Positions 35,490-50,400 of a stretch of DNA of 64,000 nucleotides are shown here, in pieces. The stretch covers positions 4,886,193 through 4,950,192 of the forward strand of contig NC_087062.1 of the NCBI RefSeq assembly GCF_963678635.1. The letters are read 5' to 3'. A model generated the notes under the pieces. It made no database searches. It was not told the origin of the DNA and saw only the letters and a program-made list of their open reading frames with translations. Source of the DNA: Symsagittifera roscoffensis (lineage: Eukaryota; Xenacoelomorpha; Acoela; Convolutidae). Numbering within the stretch: position 1 is the stretch's first letter; the number at the start of each line of letters is the position of its first letter. A program made the translations under genes and the position numbers.

Positions 35490-38400
35490 TCAACTCAAAT
35501 ATACGATAATCGAACCCTGATTTTCCATTACAAATTTATACCTCTCGGTTCGCAAGTATTTCAAAATTTCGGGTTTGATTTTCGATAGTCCTTTACTATT
35601 TTTACCCCAACCAGTGATAATGCGAAGGGTGGAATATCTATTCAAATTTCGCGGATCCGAAAGTTCCAGCAAATAATTTTTCACAGCAACTTTTGCTTCG
35701 TCGACGTGAAGTTTATGCAAATCAAGTACATTGGGCGCTCGTTCTTTATTCGCCTGTTCAATAGTTAGTAAAGCCGCTCTCTCGTGAGCTTCTTTCATCA
35801 GCTCTCCGTATTCGTACGCTTTTCTCGCATAATGCTCTTTTTTCATAGCTTTGTCTGGCCCGGAAGCCGCACTAGCTTTGTCCAGTTCCTGTTGTCGGAG
35901 GTTTCTGTACATATTCGCTTCTGCTCGCAGGTCTCGGTAATCTGGATGAGAAAGAGTTTGAAAGCTTCGGTCAGGATCTGAAAAAAAAAATAGATCTGTT
36001 GGAAACATTTCAGTTCAAGTAGCAGCAGCCGCATCATCATCACTTTTTTCAGCGATTGGCAGAGAATCTATGAAAGGCAATCCAGCCTGTCTGGGCATAG
36101 TCCGTTTCTCTTATTTCCCCACATTCCAGTTTGAGTTATTTTGTTCAGCAAAGCTCTTTTTTGCGACTCAAGGTCGTTTTTTTTGCGTCTAGAACTTTCA
36201 CGTGGTACCATTTTTTGCAGCCGTAATCGGTCAGGCTGTGGTAGACCTGAAGCTAGAGGTCAAGTGAGAGCTCATACTCACACACTATTATTGCCATTGC
36301 AGGGGATCGATTACACGATCTGACGTTTTCAAAGTGAACGCCTTAACACTATGCTAATTGCCTAGTCATCATCATCATCAATATTTATTTATATATACAC
36401 TCGTCCTTTCACGTAAGAGTTGAAATATACAGTTATTTGCAATAAAATTTTCAAAAAGTGACATTTCAGTTATTTGCGAAATGAAGTGAGGTTTTCACTT
36501 ACCTTTCTCAATACCATCAACCCGTTGATTGAACACAGAAAGCCAAACCTCAGCTAACAGTGGAAGTCTGGAGGTATTTTTATTTTTTACAAAGTTACTT
36601 AAAAACGCTTCAATACTAAACTGATGAGCCCATTACACTACGGCTATATAGCACGCACTCACCTAGCAATATTAATATTTTGAGATTTAAGAACTTCAAA
36701 AAAAGGAAATACCTAGAATCTTCTAAGAACACGTGAACCAATTCAAACAGCAAAAAGATTATTGACTAGACTTGAAAATAATTTCACTCCATCTTTTCAT
36801 TTGAGAGAGAGAGAACCATGAACGGCAAAAAATCTTGTCAGAAAACAAAGCAGGACAAAAGCAAAGTAAGAATTTACACTCACTTGGTAGATCCGGGAAA
36901 TTCACCGCTGGTTTCAGCTGCGTGTGCGTTTCCTTTGGTCGTGCTCCTAAATATTTAGATAATTTACAGGGACGTAAATAAGAGGGAAAAAATTAACGAA
37001 ACAAAAAAACAGAGATAATTTATCTCGACACTGGTAAAAAAAATTACGTTTTAAAAAAGGTTTCAATCACGGCCAAAAAACTTCAACTTGACGACACTCT
37101 CTGAAGATTACCAGTGGTTTTACTTAATTTTGCGCGAAAAAAAACATCGATTTGGGATCGAGAAAACTTGCTAAATCGCAATGGCGGGAGCAATTACTCT
37201 TACCCGAGTTGGAATTGACTGCAGACGAAGCTGCAACTGGTTGTTCGTCCTGCCAATAACTCGCCTTTTTGGTCGAATGTAGAAGAGCTTCGGGCGGATC
37301 GCCAAACTGCATAGCCAAAATCTCAACTGCATTTTTCATATTGTAGTTGAAATCATTCATCGCAATTGAGAGCGCTTTTTGAGGCACATGCGGGAATAAT
37401 TTAGCAAGTTGGTCCATTTTCACCCTGTCTGCGGTTCGATCCCCGACCTTGCTCCGAGCATCAATAGACGCCGCCAACTGAACTGCTTCTGCTTGTGCCG
37501 TTTCAGATCTTTCAGCTCGTTTTTCTTCGTCCATAATATCGTAGAGACTGACTGAAGTTGCGCCAGATTTTTCATTGTTTTCGGCGTTGAATGCGTTCAG
37601 TAAATTCGTCTTTGGCGCTTTTCGTTTCACTTTCTTCGACTTCGGAGAAGCAGTAGAGCTCGAAGGACTGTCCAATGCCTGTTGGAATGCAGGTCAGAAA
37701 ATTACAACTCAAAATAAAATTTTAACGCAGTTTATATTCATAAGGGCTCTTTTCCAGTTTCCTGTGTAACCGTAATATTATAGAAAAAATTGTCTACGAC
37801 AGGGGCGGATTTGGGGGGGGGGGCGGACTTAAAATATATACTTACTTTGGGGAGCGCGCGCCAAAAAAAGACAATTTTTTTGTCAAAATTTTCCAAAAAG
37901 TGCCCAAAAACGGCTTTTTTCACCTGTTTTTGCAAAAATTTGCCTGCGGCGCAAAACAATTGGCCAAAACAGCGTCTTTTTTTAAAGCTTTTAGGAGAGC
38001 TCGGAAAATCAATTTGGCTTTAAAAACAGCGTCTTTTTTAAAGCTTTTAGGAGAGCTCGGAAAATCAATTAGGAGAGCTCGGAAAAACAGTTGTCAAAGT
38101 TTCGAAAATTTTTTGAAAACCCGCCCCGCCCCCCTCGAAAAAATCCTAGATCCGCCAATGGTCTATGAAGTGTTCGGACAGAACTTTCCATGCAATAAGT
38201 AAGCTCAAACCTGTTAATGACTTCAAACCATAATAGGTTTAGTGACATTTTTTGAATAAATTAGAACAGAACAGTACAATCCATTTTAAATAGTAATTTA
38301 GCAACAGTAATTTTGCAAAAATCGAAAACAGGAACTTAAAACATAGCCAACAGACAGCTGGAAAACAGACAATGAATGCAAGAAACCAGAAAAAATACAG

Positions 38401-41400
38401 ACTGAGTTTTAATAAAATCTCAAACTTCGAATTTCCATGGAAAAAATAGATGCCTTTAAACCACTTTGAATTTCTAGGGCAGTTTATGATTGGTATTTTT
38501 GGATAAAATTAACCCAATCACAAACAAAGTTTTTATTTCGCATTAATAAATAAAATTTTATTTCGCTGGGAAATTTGATACTTTAATTCCATTTATGAAA
38601 TTAGAAGTCGATCACGTTTTTCATGAACTTTACAATTTTGCTGTTCGATAGTGGAGTTTGCCCTCTTTTCAACAAAAGAAATGAAGTGAACTCAAAACGA
38701 AATCAGAAGTCAAACCGCGATAAAGTTAATTTGAGCCTGAAAAAAAAAACGGAAAAAAAATCATCACGACCTATCTAAGAGTCTGAACTACGTTCATCGA
38801 CTCTTAAAAGGGCCGAAATGAGTAGATTTTAAAACGTCAATTGACTTGAGTCAACTTCAGAACTCATTTAAGATTGCAACTAACCGCTGATGAAATGTCA
38901 ATCAAAGTTTGCTCCTGCAGCAGCCCATTCTGAGCATTCATTCCAGCTGATGTCTTTCTCTTTTCTGGAGTGAGAGACGGTGACAAGAATTCGACGACCT
39001 CAACCACAGATGAGTCATTATGAACACTGACAACCGAAGAACTTGTAGTGTCCATTGGCTCGTCTTCGCCCTCCGACGCTGACTTTCTCCACGCATTGTA
39101 AATAAATTTCAGCTGCATTCTATTCAACTCAATACTCGGTTTCCGTTCACAATTCTCAAATGAACCAAACATGTTCAAAAGCGTGGCTCTCAATTCCGGC
39201 ACACTTCCCAAACTTATCTTGAACTTGACAGCTTCGTCCGCTTTTGTAGCTGAACTAGGAGCTACTATTGTACTTTCTGAGAGACGAATGCCATCACTAG
39301 ACTGCAGAATTGTGGAGCTCAAAACATTTTCAATTACTGTATTCTGCGTCTCGTCTCCATCCTCCGAACCTTCAGAATCCGAGTCAAGAATGTCAATCAC
39401 CGGATTCCGATCTTCGTCATTCGGTTCATCTTTAACTATTCCGGTTGAGTTCATCGTCGATCTATCGCGAGCACTTATCGAAGAATTCAACATCACGAGA
39501 GAATCATTTCCAAGCGAGCCAGCGCCTAAAGATTCATCAATTTTCCGCAAAGCGATCTCCTTTAAGGTCGGAACTTTCGATCTTCTGACATTCATTGGAA
39601 GCGCTGCTCCAGAACTCGACGCTCTGCATTCTTGTGAATCCAACTGTTGATTCTCATCGTCTTCAATTTGATCGCTAACATCACAAAGTGTTTCTAAAGC
39701 CATGTCCACACTTCCATTGTGAACAATCAAGACATTACGAACGTTGTCTATAGTCTGATTCGGGAAAATCGACAGTAGCGTTTTTTCGTCTTCAGAAAGC
39801 ACAGAATCAAATGAGCTACTCATTGCATTTTGATTAGATGAAACTCGTTTTGAAGTGTTTTCTGTTCTCTTGACATAAGTCGAGGCTGTCGGTTGAAACA
39901 CAGGAGCTGCAACTGTCAAGTTAGTAAGTTGTGTCGTCATCTTATCTTCCACCCTTTTGTCTTTCGGCTTCGGAACTTTCGGAGTTTTCTTGGCGATCGG
40001 CGAGCATTCAGTTGTTTCGCCAAGTGCCCACGAAGGCAAACTGTTGTCCAGATTGGCAGTATTCGATGCTGATGGGGTTTTGAAACTAGATCGTTAGGTT
40101 ATATCAGAATAGATAGAATTTTTTTTACTACACTACAAAAAAGATTTCTAAACGGACTTGCCAATTTTTGTTCCGACCACTGAAACTGGAAAGGAACTTT
40201 GTATTCGGGCGTGTTTGAGTTTTGCTTTGCCCTCAACTAATTTACAAATGCGTGAAAAAATTAGAAAACACCAATGAAAAAAATCCCATGTTTTATTTTT
40301 TGGAACAATTTTTAAAACATTTTTTTAAACCGAAAACATTTTCATCGAAGTTAAATGGTGGACAGAACATTCAGGGTTTAAGAATACAACAGAATTAAAC
40401 TGCCAGCTCAATAGAGACTGATGTCATTCTCATGAAAAAACATACAAATTACAATTAAAGCAATTTTATCTAATTAAAACGTTGCTGTTGAAATATAATC
40501 CTAAGTTTTGAAATTGAAAGATGACTTCTCAACATGACGCGGAATGTTGAAATTGAATGCAAAAATTATAAATTTTCGGACTAATTAACAAAGAAGTTTT
40601 TTTCGGCTTTTTCAAATGGATCTTTAGTTGGGATCTGAATGACTTGAAAAATCAAAGCTGCAAAAGACCCTATAATATAAACGCAACATATGTGATTTAT
40701 GCAAGAGTTACAATGATATAACGACCTATTCTGATATACTCACCCAACTGGGGCTTTAGGCTTAGTCCCTGTTGGAACATTGTTCGCCGTTCCGAAAGCA
40801 GCTGACAAAACACTTTCGAGTGCTTGGTCAGCGCTAGATTTTTGACTTCCCGTCAGAAACGCATTAGATGAACTTGCCCCATCGTTTACCCGAATCGGCG
40901 TCTTTGCTGGAAAACTACTGGTTCCCGGAGGAATGATTGGAATATTGAGAGGACTACTTGAATGATATGTAGACACATTGGTGGCAGCAGCACCAACAGT
41001 AGGAAAGGCACTCGGTTGAGCTAGAAAGGGAATTGTTTTCTGTTGGTTGCGATTACTCGCATACATGCTGTCATAATTGAAGATCTTCTCGAAACGTGCT
41101 TGCATGAAAATTATCCTTTCTTCGTCAACGCCGTGAATAGTTTTGCTAGCTAAAACATTCAATATTTCACACATTTCCAAGCTCCCTGAAATCAGCATTG
41201 TTAAGTTTTTTGCAATAACTACACTTTTTCGTATAGTAACAAAATGATTGAGGACGTCTGTAAGTTGACAACATATACACATTCGATTTTAATGCAACAG
41301 ATTCATATTCGATTCTGATGATGAAAATTTGTCATAACTTGTTCGAGCCACCCTCATTCCAAAAACTTGAATGAACTTATAAATATCGCCAATACTTAAG

Positions 41401-44400
41401 TGAATATATTGCCAAAACTTCTGAAGTCGGCAAAAGATTCGATACATATGATCAAAGTAAGTAAATTGAACAAACCTGATTAGAAAGTCTAAGCATAAAT
41501 GAAACTTGCATGAGAACAAATTCAGAAAAAATCAAAGTGATAATTTTTTTTGAGATGAGCCGAAATTTTGAGCACGTTTGGGTTCAGAAACGCTCGTTTT
41601 AAATATTAAATTTTGAAAAACATTAACTTATAAACGATGACTTAAGCTATTAAATTTTAAATTTAATGAATGTTCTTTGCTGACTGAATGCGTGCAATTT
41701 TTTGCAATTTTACATATCAATGATATACAAAAACATATCTCATAATATATACAATACATCTATGCTCAAGCTCTTGTTGTTGCTGAAAACAGTTAAAATT
41801 GAATGCATCAAAATCAGAATGTAAAACCTTTTCGCAAAAAAAATGATAAGCAGAATGTGGAAACTGACAGATTAATTATAAATAATCAATAAACAGCCAA
41901 GAAATCTGATTGCAAATGTTTAGGTCTCACTGTTGATTCTTATCTGTCATTTCAAACTCAATCAAAAAAAAATATTACAAAAAATGACGACAAAAACATT
42001 GTCTTTGGTTGCTTTGCTACGCTGTTTAGTTTAATATCTTTTAGATTATGCAGCAAAATTTTTAGAGCAAATAAAAGCAACTTCAAGGCTGTCCGTAGAA
42101 AATAAAATAAACTGGGTTTTGAAACGCACATTTTTCAGATCAAAATTTATATCTTCTGCCGCACTACAGAAAAATAAAACATGTATCGGAATTGAGAACA
42201 GAAATGAACTGAAATGTGTTTCATATCTATATCAATATCTTGAATGAAAACTTTTACAAATGCACTTGGGCTACCGACAGCTCATTATAGAATAAATCAA
42301 GGAACTAAGCAAATAATTTTTAATAACCATTGTTCAACTGCTTCTCTACATTATCTTTTTTTTTCATTTGACATCACAAAAATGGATTTCTTTGCCAGTT
42401 AAATTACGAAAGTTTTATATAACCACATCAACGTTCAAGAAAACGTTCTACACTTCTAAAATACAATCTAATCCTATATCTGCATATACAAATACATAGC
42501 GTGATTCCGTTTTCATTAGTGTATTTGCAATTATCTGTTAAGTTTTAACAATGCGTTAATAACATTACGTTGATTACAATTTTCAAGGGTTTACAAATAG
42601 TTTTTTTTTACTTTTCAATTTCATTTTTAATTTGAAGATTTTATTGATGTAGTAATTTCACCTCATTTTATTCAAACATTGCAACTTATCTGAATCAGTA
42701 CCTAATATTAATTTTACCTAACACTGTTACGATACGAATGCAACAACTTTTGTGTATAGTAATTGAAGCATTTTTTCTTCTAAATATCAAATTGAATTTG
42801 TAGCTGACTCCACATTTTCTAGCAACATATTCACTTCGAGTCTTAATTTTTAATTTGATTATTGATTTAGGATCAAAAAGCGTACTCGCAAATTTTCAGC
42901 CAAATCGGCACATTAGAATCGAATATGTCTGAGGGCTATAAAATAAGATTACATTACAGACTCCCATAAAAAACACACTGTGATGGTGCTATAATTTTTG
43001 TTACTAGACTAGTACAATGGAAAATATGCAAAGAAATATAACGGGAAAGGATCTCTGCGCGCAATGAAAGTTTCAATCTGACAAATGAGACACTTTAATT
43101 TCTTCCTTCAATTCCAGTTGAGGTGCTAAGATCACAAAACATTCCAATCGGCATTCTTGCCAATAAAAACTTACAACATAACCACAGACAGCTGGAAAAG
43201 AGTTAATGAACGCAAGTTAACAGAAAAAAAACTTTCGAATTCGAAGAAAATAGACGACCTTATAGCTTTTTGAATTTCTAGAACAGTTTGAAATTAACTT
43301 AGAACAGTTTGAAAAGGCAATTTTTAATACTCGGAATTCTGAAAATTAAAATCCATTTTCGAAACCACAAGTCGATCACGATTTCCGTAACATTTACCCT
43401 TCTGCTGTTCGATAGTGAATTTTGCTTTTCTTCAAAAAAAATCAAAACTCAAACCGCAAAAAAATAGCGCAAATTCAAGTTTTTTTACTCTAAAACACCG
43501 GTTATCAATGTCCATTTTGAACATTTGCTGCTAATTTTAGCACAATTTTTACATAGACCAAGATCAAATTCAAAGACTTCCCGATGTAATCCGGGTCTTA
43601 AAAGGCCAGATTTACTCATTTGCACTAAGTTTTGCATAGAAAAGAAGTCTTTCTCGAATAAGCGGAGTAAGAAAGTTGTTCATGGGACGTGAAACATTCT
43701 CAGGGAGAAAAATGAAATAATCAGACTGAAAATTTTACTAAACTCAGCTGTTTTTACTTTTTGACGCGGATTGCAAAACTTGAAGCGGACAAGGAAATCT
43801 GACATTTTAAGACCCAGATTACATAGGTAAATTAATGAAACCGATTATTGATAGTTTCATAGAGAGTAGCTTTGACCATTTGCTCTGGATCTATGTAAAA
43901 AATTGTTGTCCAAAATAGATATTGAAAACTACTAGCGTAAACATTTTGTCCACTAGCGTATATAAGAGTCTGAACTACGTTCAAGGACTCTTAAATATAA
44001 GAAAGGTAGTTCTTATTTCACGGTGGTTCATAAATGACTTGATTACTGGCTTTTACTCTTTAACCCTTTTAGACAACAGTTACTAAAAAATCCTTTTTGA
44101 GAGAAAACAATATACACTATCCTCTATCAAAGTATCAACACTTGTTTTCAAGTTCATGCAATTATTCAGAGTACAAATCCAATTTTTTCCAACTTACCAT
44201 CTGCAGTAATTTATAATAACAAGAAAAAAGCGAGATTAGAAAAATTGTCGCACTAAAAATGCACGCTATTGAATAAAAACATTCAGAAAAGTATCCAGCT
44301 TACTATCACAAATAGGCCAAAATACCCAAAAAACGCCCAACACATCCAAAACTTGCCTGAAGTTTGTCCAAAAGAGGCAGGATCAAAACAGGTGAAACCA

Positions 44401-47400
44401 ACTTGAGTTCCATCTTTCATCACGATCCAAAAAAAATTAACTATAAGCTGAAAAATTAAAAGAACGCAACTTGCCTAAAATGTGAGGCTTATTTCTCCAC
44501 GGAGTCGTGGTCTCCTCTATCTCCACGTGGTAGCCATACCTCTTTGCAATCGCCAAGTATGGCTTCATTTCTCTAATCGTCAAATTAGTATTGTCGATTA
44601 TCAGGGGCGAGTGACCTTTATATGCATTTTGCATTACTCTAGTTCTGTTCCATAAGTGCGCTCTGCCAATCAGATCTTTTTTGTAGATATACTGTTGGCT
44701 GCTTTGGTCTACAAAATAGTCGTCTGCACTGAAAATTCCTCCGTTAGATTTCGGAAACTCGGTGTTCAAAATTTCTCGAGCTCGTGTGCTCTTTCCAGAC
44801 CCAGGGAGACCCCGCATAATTATGATTAACTTTACTTGAGGGCCTATCAGCTCGCATTGCTTACTCAATATGTTTTTGGGATAGTAGCTCAGTAAAGGAC
44901 CAGGGGAGTCGACCATTTTCCAAGATATTTTGTCTCTGATTTCACCATCTTCTATACTTTCGTTGAGGACATTGCTAGAGATCATAGCCGAAGATTGTTG
45001 TCTGCTTTGGCCGTTGATTTGGCTAGGCCCATCTAAAAGGAGAAAGACATATAGCTATATATTCCAGCTACCAAAAACCGGAACGATAAGTCTTAATTTG
45101 AGAAATATTCGGATAATTTTGGCCAAATCCAACTGAACAGATAATTATTTCAGAATGTTAATTAATTAAGCTTAAGGCGATTTAACCCCGAGGGAAATGA
45201 CTAACATACTAGCTGTTCAGCTCCTTGCAAAAAAACAGCTGCTGTTCCTCGGGTTCAGTTGTAGATGCTATTTTAGGTAGGTATTTTCTGGGCTGGGTAA
45301 TGTTGCCTGACCTTAAAACAACAAGCACTCATCATGTTCAACCACAAACCTTCTACCTTTCTTTTGACAAGTTGATATTTAGCCACCTCACAAAGCCCAG
45401 ACTAAAAAAGCAAAGAAAAATTTGACAACAAACTCATTACCAAACTTAACCATTGCCAATTACTCTTTAACTATCTTTAACTAGCATTTTGGCCTTGTTT
45501 CACCAGCGTAACATACTTTGTTCTTGTAATTATTTTGGACTATTTAAAAAAGCCTTAAACCATCTCTGGCGCAATAAACTGCTGTTTTTTTAAAATTAAA
45601 CTCCACGTAAGTTAGCTTATCGAATGCCGCATTGAAATACTGCTATTGGAGAGTGAAATTCGAGCTCCACTGGGTGCAAAATGTTAAAAAGCAAGCTTTA
45701 CATAGAGGCGAAGCTTCGATTCGCAAACACTAGCGAGAACACGACAAAAAGCAGATCTATAAAGTGAAATAAACAAAAGTATAAATAGGCCTCGAATTAA
45801 TCAACTAGCAAAAAATAAAGCAGAGAACAGATGCTATGAAATTTCCAATACTACAGATTGTGATTATATCGAAAGCCACCAAATAATAAAACACTTTTAA
45901 AGAACACTTTTATTTACGTGCTAGGTTCGAAAGAAGAAGGTTCGTACTAACACACTACACTCGTAAGCGTAAAAAATCAAAGCTAAAAATAAAAAAGATG
46001 ATCGCGATAAATTTTGACGCTTCTCCCTGAAAACACACGTCATCTAATTATTTCAAAGTTCACATTACTGTTGAAAAATGAGAAGCAAAAGCTTTCGTGC
46101 TTGCTTTTTTCAGCAACCAGTTCTGAAATACAGTTTTGATACAGAACACATTCTATCAATATTCCGAACACTCACCGAAAGTTAATTGGAAACAATTGTT
46201 TAAAACTTTCGAAGCATTTTCTAACTATAGAAGGATAGTTGTTTGCTGTGCAAGTATCACAGAAATTCTGTTTAATTTTTTCTTGAAATTGTGTCGTTTT
46301 TCATTTGACCTTTAATGAGTGGATCTAAACGACGGCCAAAAACTTAGGTCAATTCAACATTTAAATACATTAGGTATTTTCGACAACAGCATTCCGCAAT
46401 GAAAAAAAAACATTCAAAAAACTGTGCGAAAACTTTTTGCAGAAAAGCTATTTGAATTTTCACCAAAATTTTTTTCTGAAGAAGGCGCTAAAAATCGAAA
46501 ACCAATTTCACTGGATTAAAACTAAAACTTTACGTCTCAACTTGAATTATAAGAATAAGACAATTATAAGCCTATGAGACCTGCTCGACCGAAATTAGAC
46601 TAAAACTCAGAAAATTCAAACCGGTTTTTCTCAACACTGGTAAAGTTTTGAGCAAAACTTTTCAATTGGATCGAAATACGACTGATGGGGCTTTAATATG
46701 ATATATCACTTAACCCCCTCCAAGCATTATTTGTGGAACCCCAGTTCTGCGCGGAAAACAAAAAAGAAAAAACTGAAACACACCCAAAGAAAAAGGTTCC
46801 AATCGCCGAAACAATATTATTAAGTATAGTAGCCCTGTAATAAACACAGTTTATTGATGTGTGATTTAAGTTGCTCTGTATAAAAAATATTTAAACCCAC
46901 GGAAATCGAAGACTCGTCAATAGACGAAATTGAAACTCAGCCAACATATCGTTGGAAAAGTTAATGAAACTCACTTTGGATATCAAGTAGAATAAAATAG
47001 AAACAAACATAACCAATTGAGCGTTTACAGCAGGAGTAAAAATGACGTTCCGAAAACTCCCCAGAAATGCAAAGCGATAAAAAAACGGCTAAAAGTCTTT
47101 TTTAAAAAAGGCTCGACAGATTGCTGGTATGCTAAAACTATTTGGTAGAAAGGGGTACGTAAACAGTCATTCAGTACTAAGTGAGCCCGCCAAAATCATC
47201 CCTCACACAAGATTTTAATTAGCCAACAGTCGAATACTCCAATTTAGGTCTGATTAACAAAATAGTCAAACCCATTATTCTCTTCGAAAGAATATTTTTG
47301 GGGTATGTTTTGTCAAAATGAACTTAACAAGGTTTAAATAGAAACATATTAGTAACTTCAGCATTTTGTTAGCCAGACTACAGTAATTTCGACAAAATAT

Positions 47401-50400
47401 TTCCTGTAGAATTCTCATCAGCTATATAAATTTCATGAATTTTCACAGAAAATTTAAAATAATTAGATAACCTAGTCAGAACCAAAAAAAACTGAAAGAA
47501 TTCCAAAATTTCTTTTTCTTTTTGCCAAAAAATCCAAATTACATTTGAAATGTTAATTTTTAATTCAAACAAATCCCAATTTTTTAATCAGCGGGCTTTG
47601 TTTTTCTGCAAATCTCGGACAAAAATTAAGAAGCAAGGATGCTACAAAAGTTAGTTTTTTTGATTTGATCGAACTATATCCAGCTCTAAGAAAAATGAAT
47701 TATGCGTTAATTTTTTTTTGCAAATCAAGCAATAGTCAAATGTTTCAAATGAATTTCGCTCTTTAAAAAATCAGATCTCAAATATTTCCTCCAATTGGAC
47801 CATAAATTTAAAAAAAAACTTGTTGCGCCGGTTCTGTTTGACAATAAAACACTATTCCGACTAATCAACTTTTGAAAAAAAACTAAATGTTTTGGCAAAA
47901 GTAAAAAAATTATTTGCCAACAAAGTAACACTCTAATCCATATGAAAAAGACTAGAAAGAACTATTGTGCAGCCAAATATGTTTGCAACTTAAAAATCTT
48001 AAGCTTCAATGAGGCACTATATTACAGCGCTATAAGCCGTGATTGGGATTCTAAAAATAAAAAAGTTGTCTCAGTGTCATCAAAAACTGGTCTGAACTTT
48101 TTTTCGTTTTTCAGATTAAAAGACAGCTAAAAGACAGCTGGAAAATGATACTGGAAAAAAACACATACCGCCTGCCCAAGAGTCCACTTAAGTATTTCTA
48201 CTTGGGTTATGGTTCTTTCACTCAATTTCACACTAGGCAGCAATGAATGCAGTCTAATTATGCGGAAACAGAGCTCAAGTTATTTGTTAAATAAAAACTT
48301 TTGGTACATGCAAAAAATGAACACAAAAATTTGCGACAAAAACACTAAACTGATCTCATAACACAAGCCCTGCTTGTTTTAGGAGCAAAATTACACATCT
48401 GGAAAAGGTAAGTTTCTGAAAAACCAATTTAAATATTAAAAGTGGATTTAAATTAATCACTAAACCTCATCGAGTATAAGGAGCAATCCTTCGAGGCATC
48501 TGAAATTGCTCAGAAAAGAAACACAGTTTTTGCAAGTTCGTTTCATGTTCATCACCACTTGCGTCGGAGCAACAAAAATGTCATTTCCTTAAGATTTCAT
48601 TTTTCTAGCTCAACGCGGTTTCCAATTTTGACTCAATTTGTCAAAATACAATTATTACGCCAGACCAAAAATTAAAATAACTTCGTACACCGCAAATTTC
48701 GGTTCCATAACTTGCTTACGTTACTTATTTACTCTATGTGTTCAAAAAGCAAGCAAATTCCAATTCGACCCTCAAATAGTCAAAGACACGTCACTGAATA
48801 GCGAGATTCTTGAAATTAGAACCAAGAGAACATTTAATAAGTAGCTTTTAGAAATGAAATTCATCATTGAAGCTCATGAAAATTCCAAAGCTCGGAAATT
48901 GGACAAATTTTAAGATCTCACGAATGACACAAATTTTCAATCTGAACTAACAAAGACTTCCACAGATTCTAATAGTCCAATTCAAACAATATATTAGAAA
49001 CTCAACGAAACAAAGCCAACCTAACTAATATAATGGAACTCTCCGTTGTATTTTCATATTTAATTTTACAAAATTGGGTTCATGAAATTAGTTCGACTAC
49101 CCTTTTCACTTCAATCGACTGCAAATCTCGGGATCAAGAAATTACTACCGAAGCACCAAAACAAACATCGGAACCCCTTCTCACGTTCGATGTCCTTGTT
49201 GTCACGCCACCGGCGCCTGACTATTTCAGCATCGAGAATCAAATTCCAGGCCTATGTATGGCTCTCGTAACTAGTCGCGCTTACCGCGCTCATCCTCGAT
49301 TTCAAGTCAGATTGTATAACTACCAAATAAAGTCGGACGCTTTGATCGACTTCGCACTTTTCAATGAATCTGTTCATGCTGAAGACCGAAATTTCATAGG
49401 CATATTGGGACCAGACCTCGACATCTTGAGCAACGTTCTAATAAGCTCCAACACCGCAAATGACCTTAGCTTCATTTCGTATTCTCAGACATCGAACTCT
49501 TACCGTGATTATATCAGAAACAATGGTAACGTTTTCAGAATAGCCGTGCCGTTAGAAGAACTAGCTCAAGCGTACGGCAAGATTTTTGAAATCTATAGCT
49601 GGAAACGTGCCGCTATTTTGTATCAAAGTAATTCTTTGTACATTCGACAAACAACTTTGGCTTTATACGACCAGCTGTCAACGGATGCTATTGATACTCA
49701 CGTCACGAATGTTCACTTGTATTCGTCAGTCGGTGGTTTAGGTAACGCAACAAAAATTCTTGGACCGGAGGGTTTAGACCACCGCATTTTTGTCCTACTC
49801 TTAGAAGAGGAATCGGCAGCGCGAGTCGTTTGCGAGTTTTACAGACAAGGAATGTATGGCAAACAGTACGCTTTATTTGGGTTGTCATTTTGGGATCATC
49901 ATATATGGGAAAGCTTTGAAACTAACTGCACGTATCAAGAACTCCTGGAAGTTCTCGACTACAGCTTCTACATAGCCATGAGTGGACTCGGGTGGAACGA
50001 CAGTGGACTCATTGGCCCCGGGATTCCGAGGAGTGTATATCATCGAACTATTCAATATACAATACGTTCAGAGCATCCCGAAGACCAGATGACTCATGTT
50101 TACGACTCGGGTCTGGTTTCAGACGCTCTATGGAGTCTTTTAAAATCTACAGACAAGGCTCTCGATTCTCTTGAATCAGTACAAGCTAGTTCTGCGACTG
50201 AATCAACAACTCAAGCACCACCGAATGAGCAAGCTCTTCGGATTGAGATCTCGAAACAGCTGAAATTGGTATCATTCGCTGGAGCGTCCGGACCAGTTTC
50301 ATTTGACAGTTCTGGAAAAAGAACTATTAGAGGCACCAACGGTGTCATATTTCAGAGAATAAACGGAGCTATAGAACTAGCAGTCAAATTTAAAATTCCT

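Noticed and set aside
39171-39650. 159-codon plus ORF
   Set aside because: Antisense shadow of the N4BP2 exon 38885-40085.
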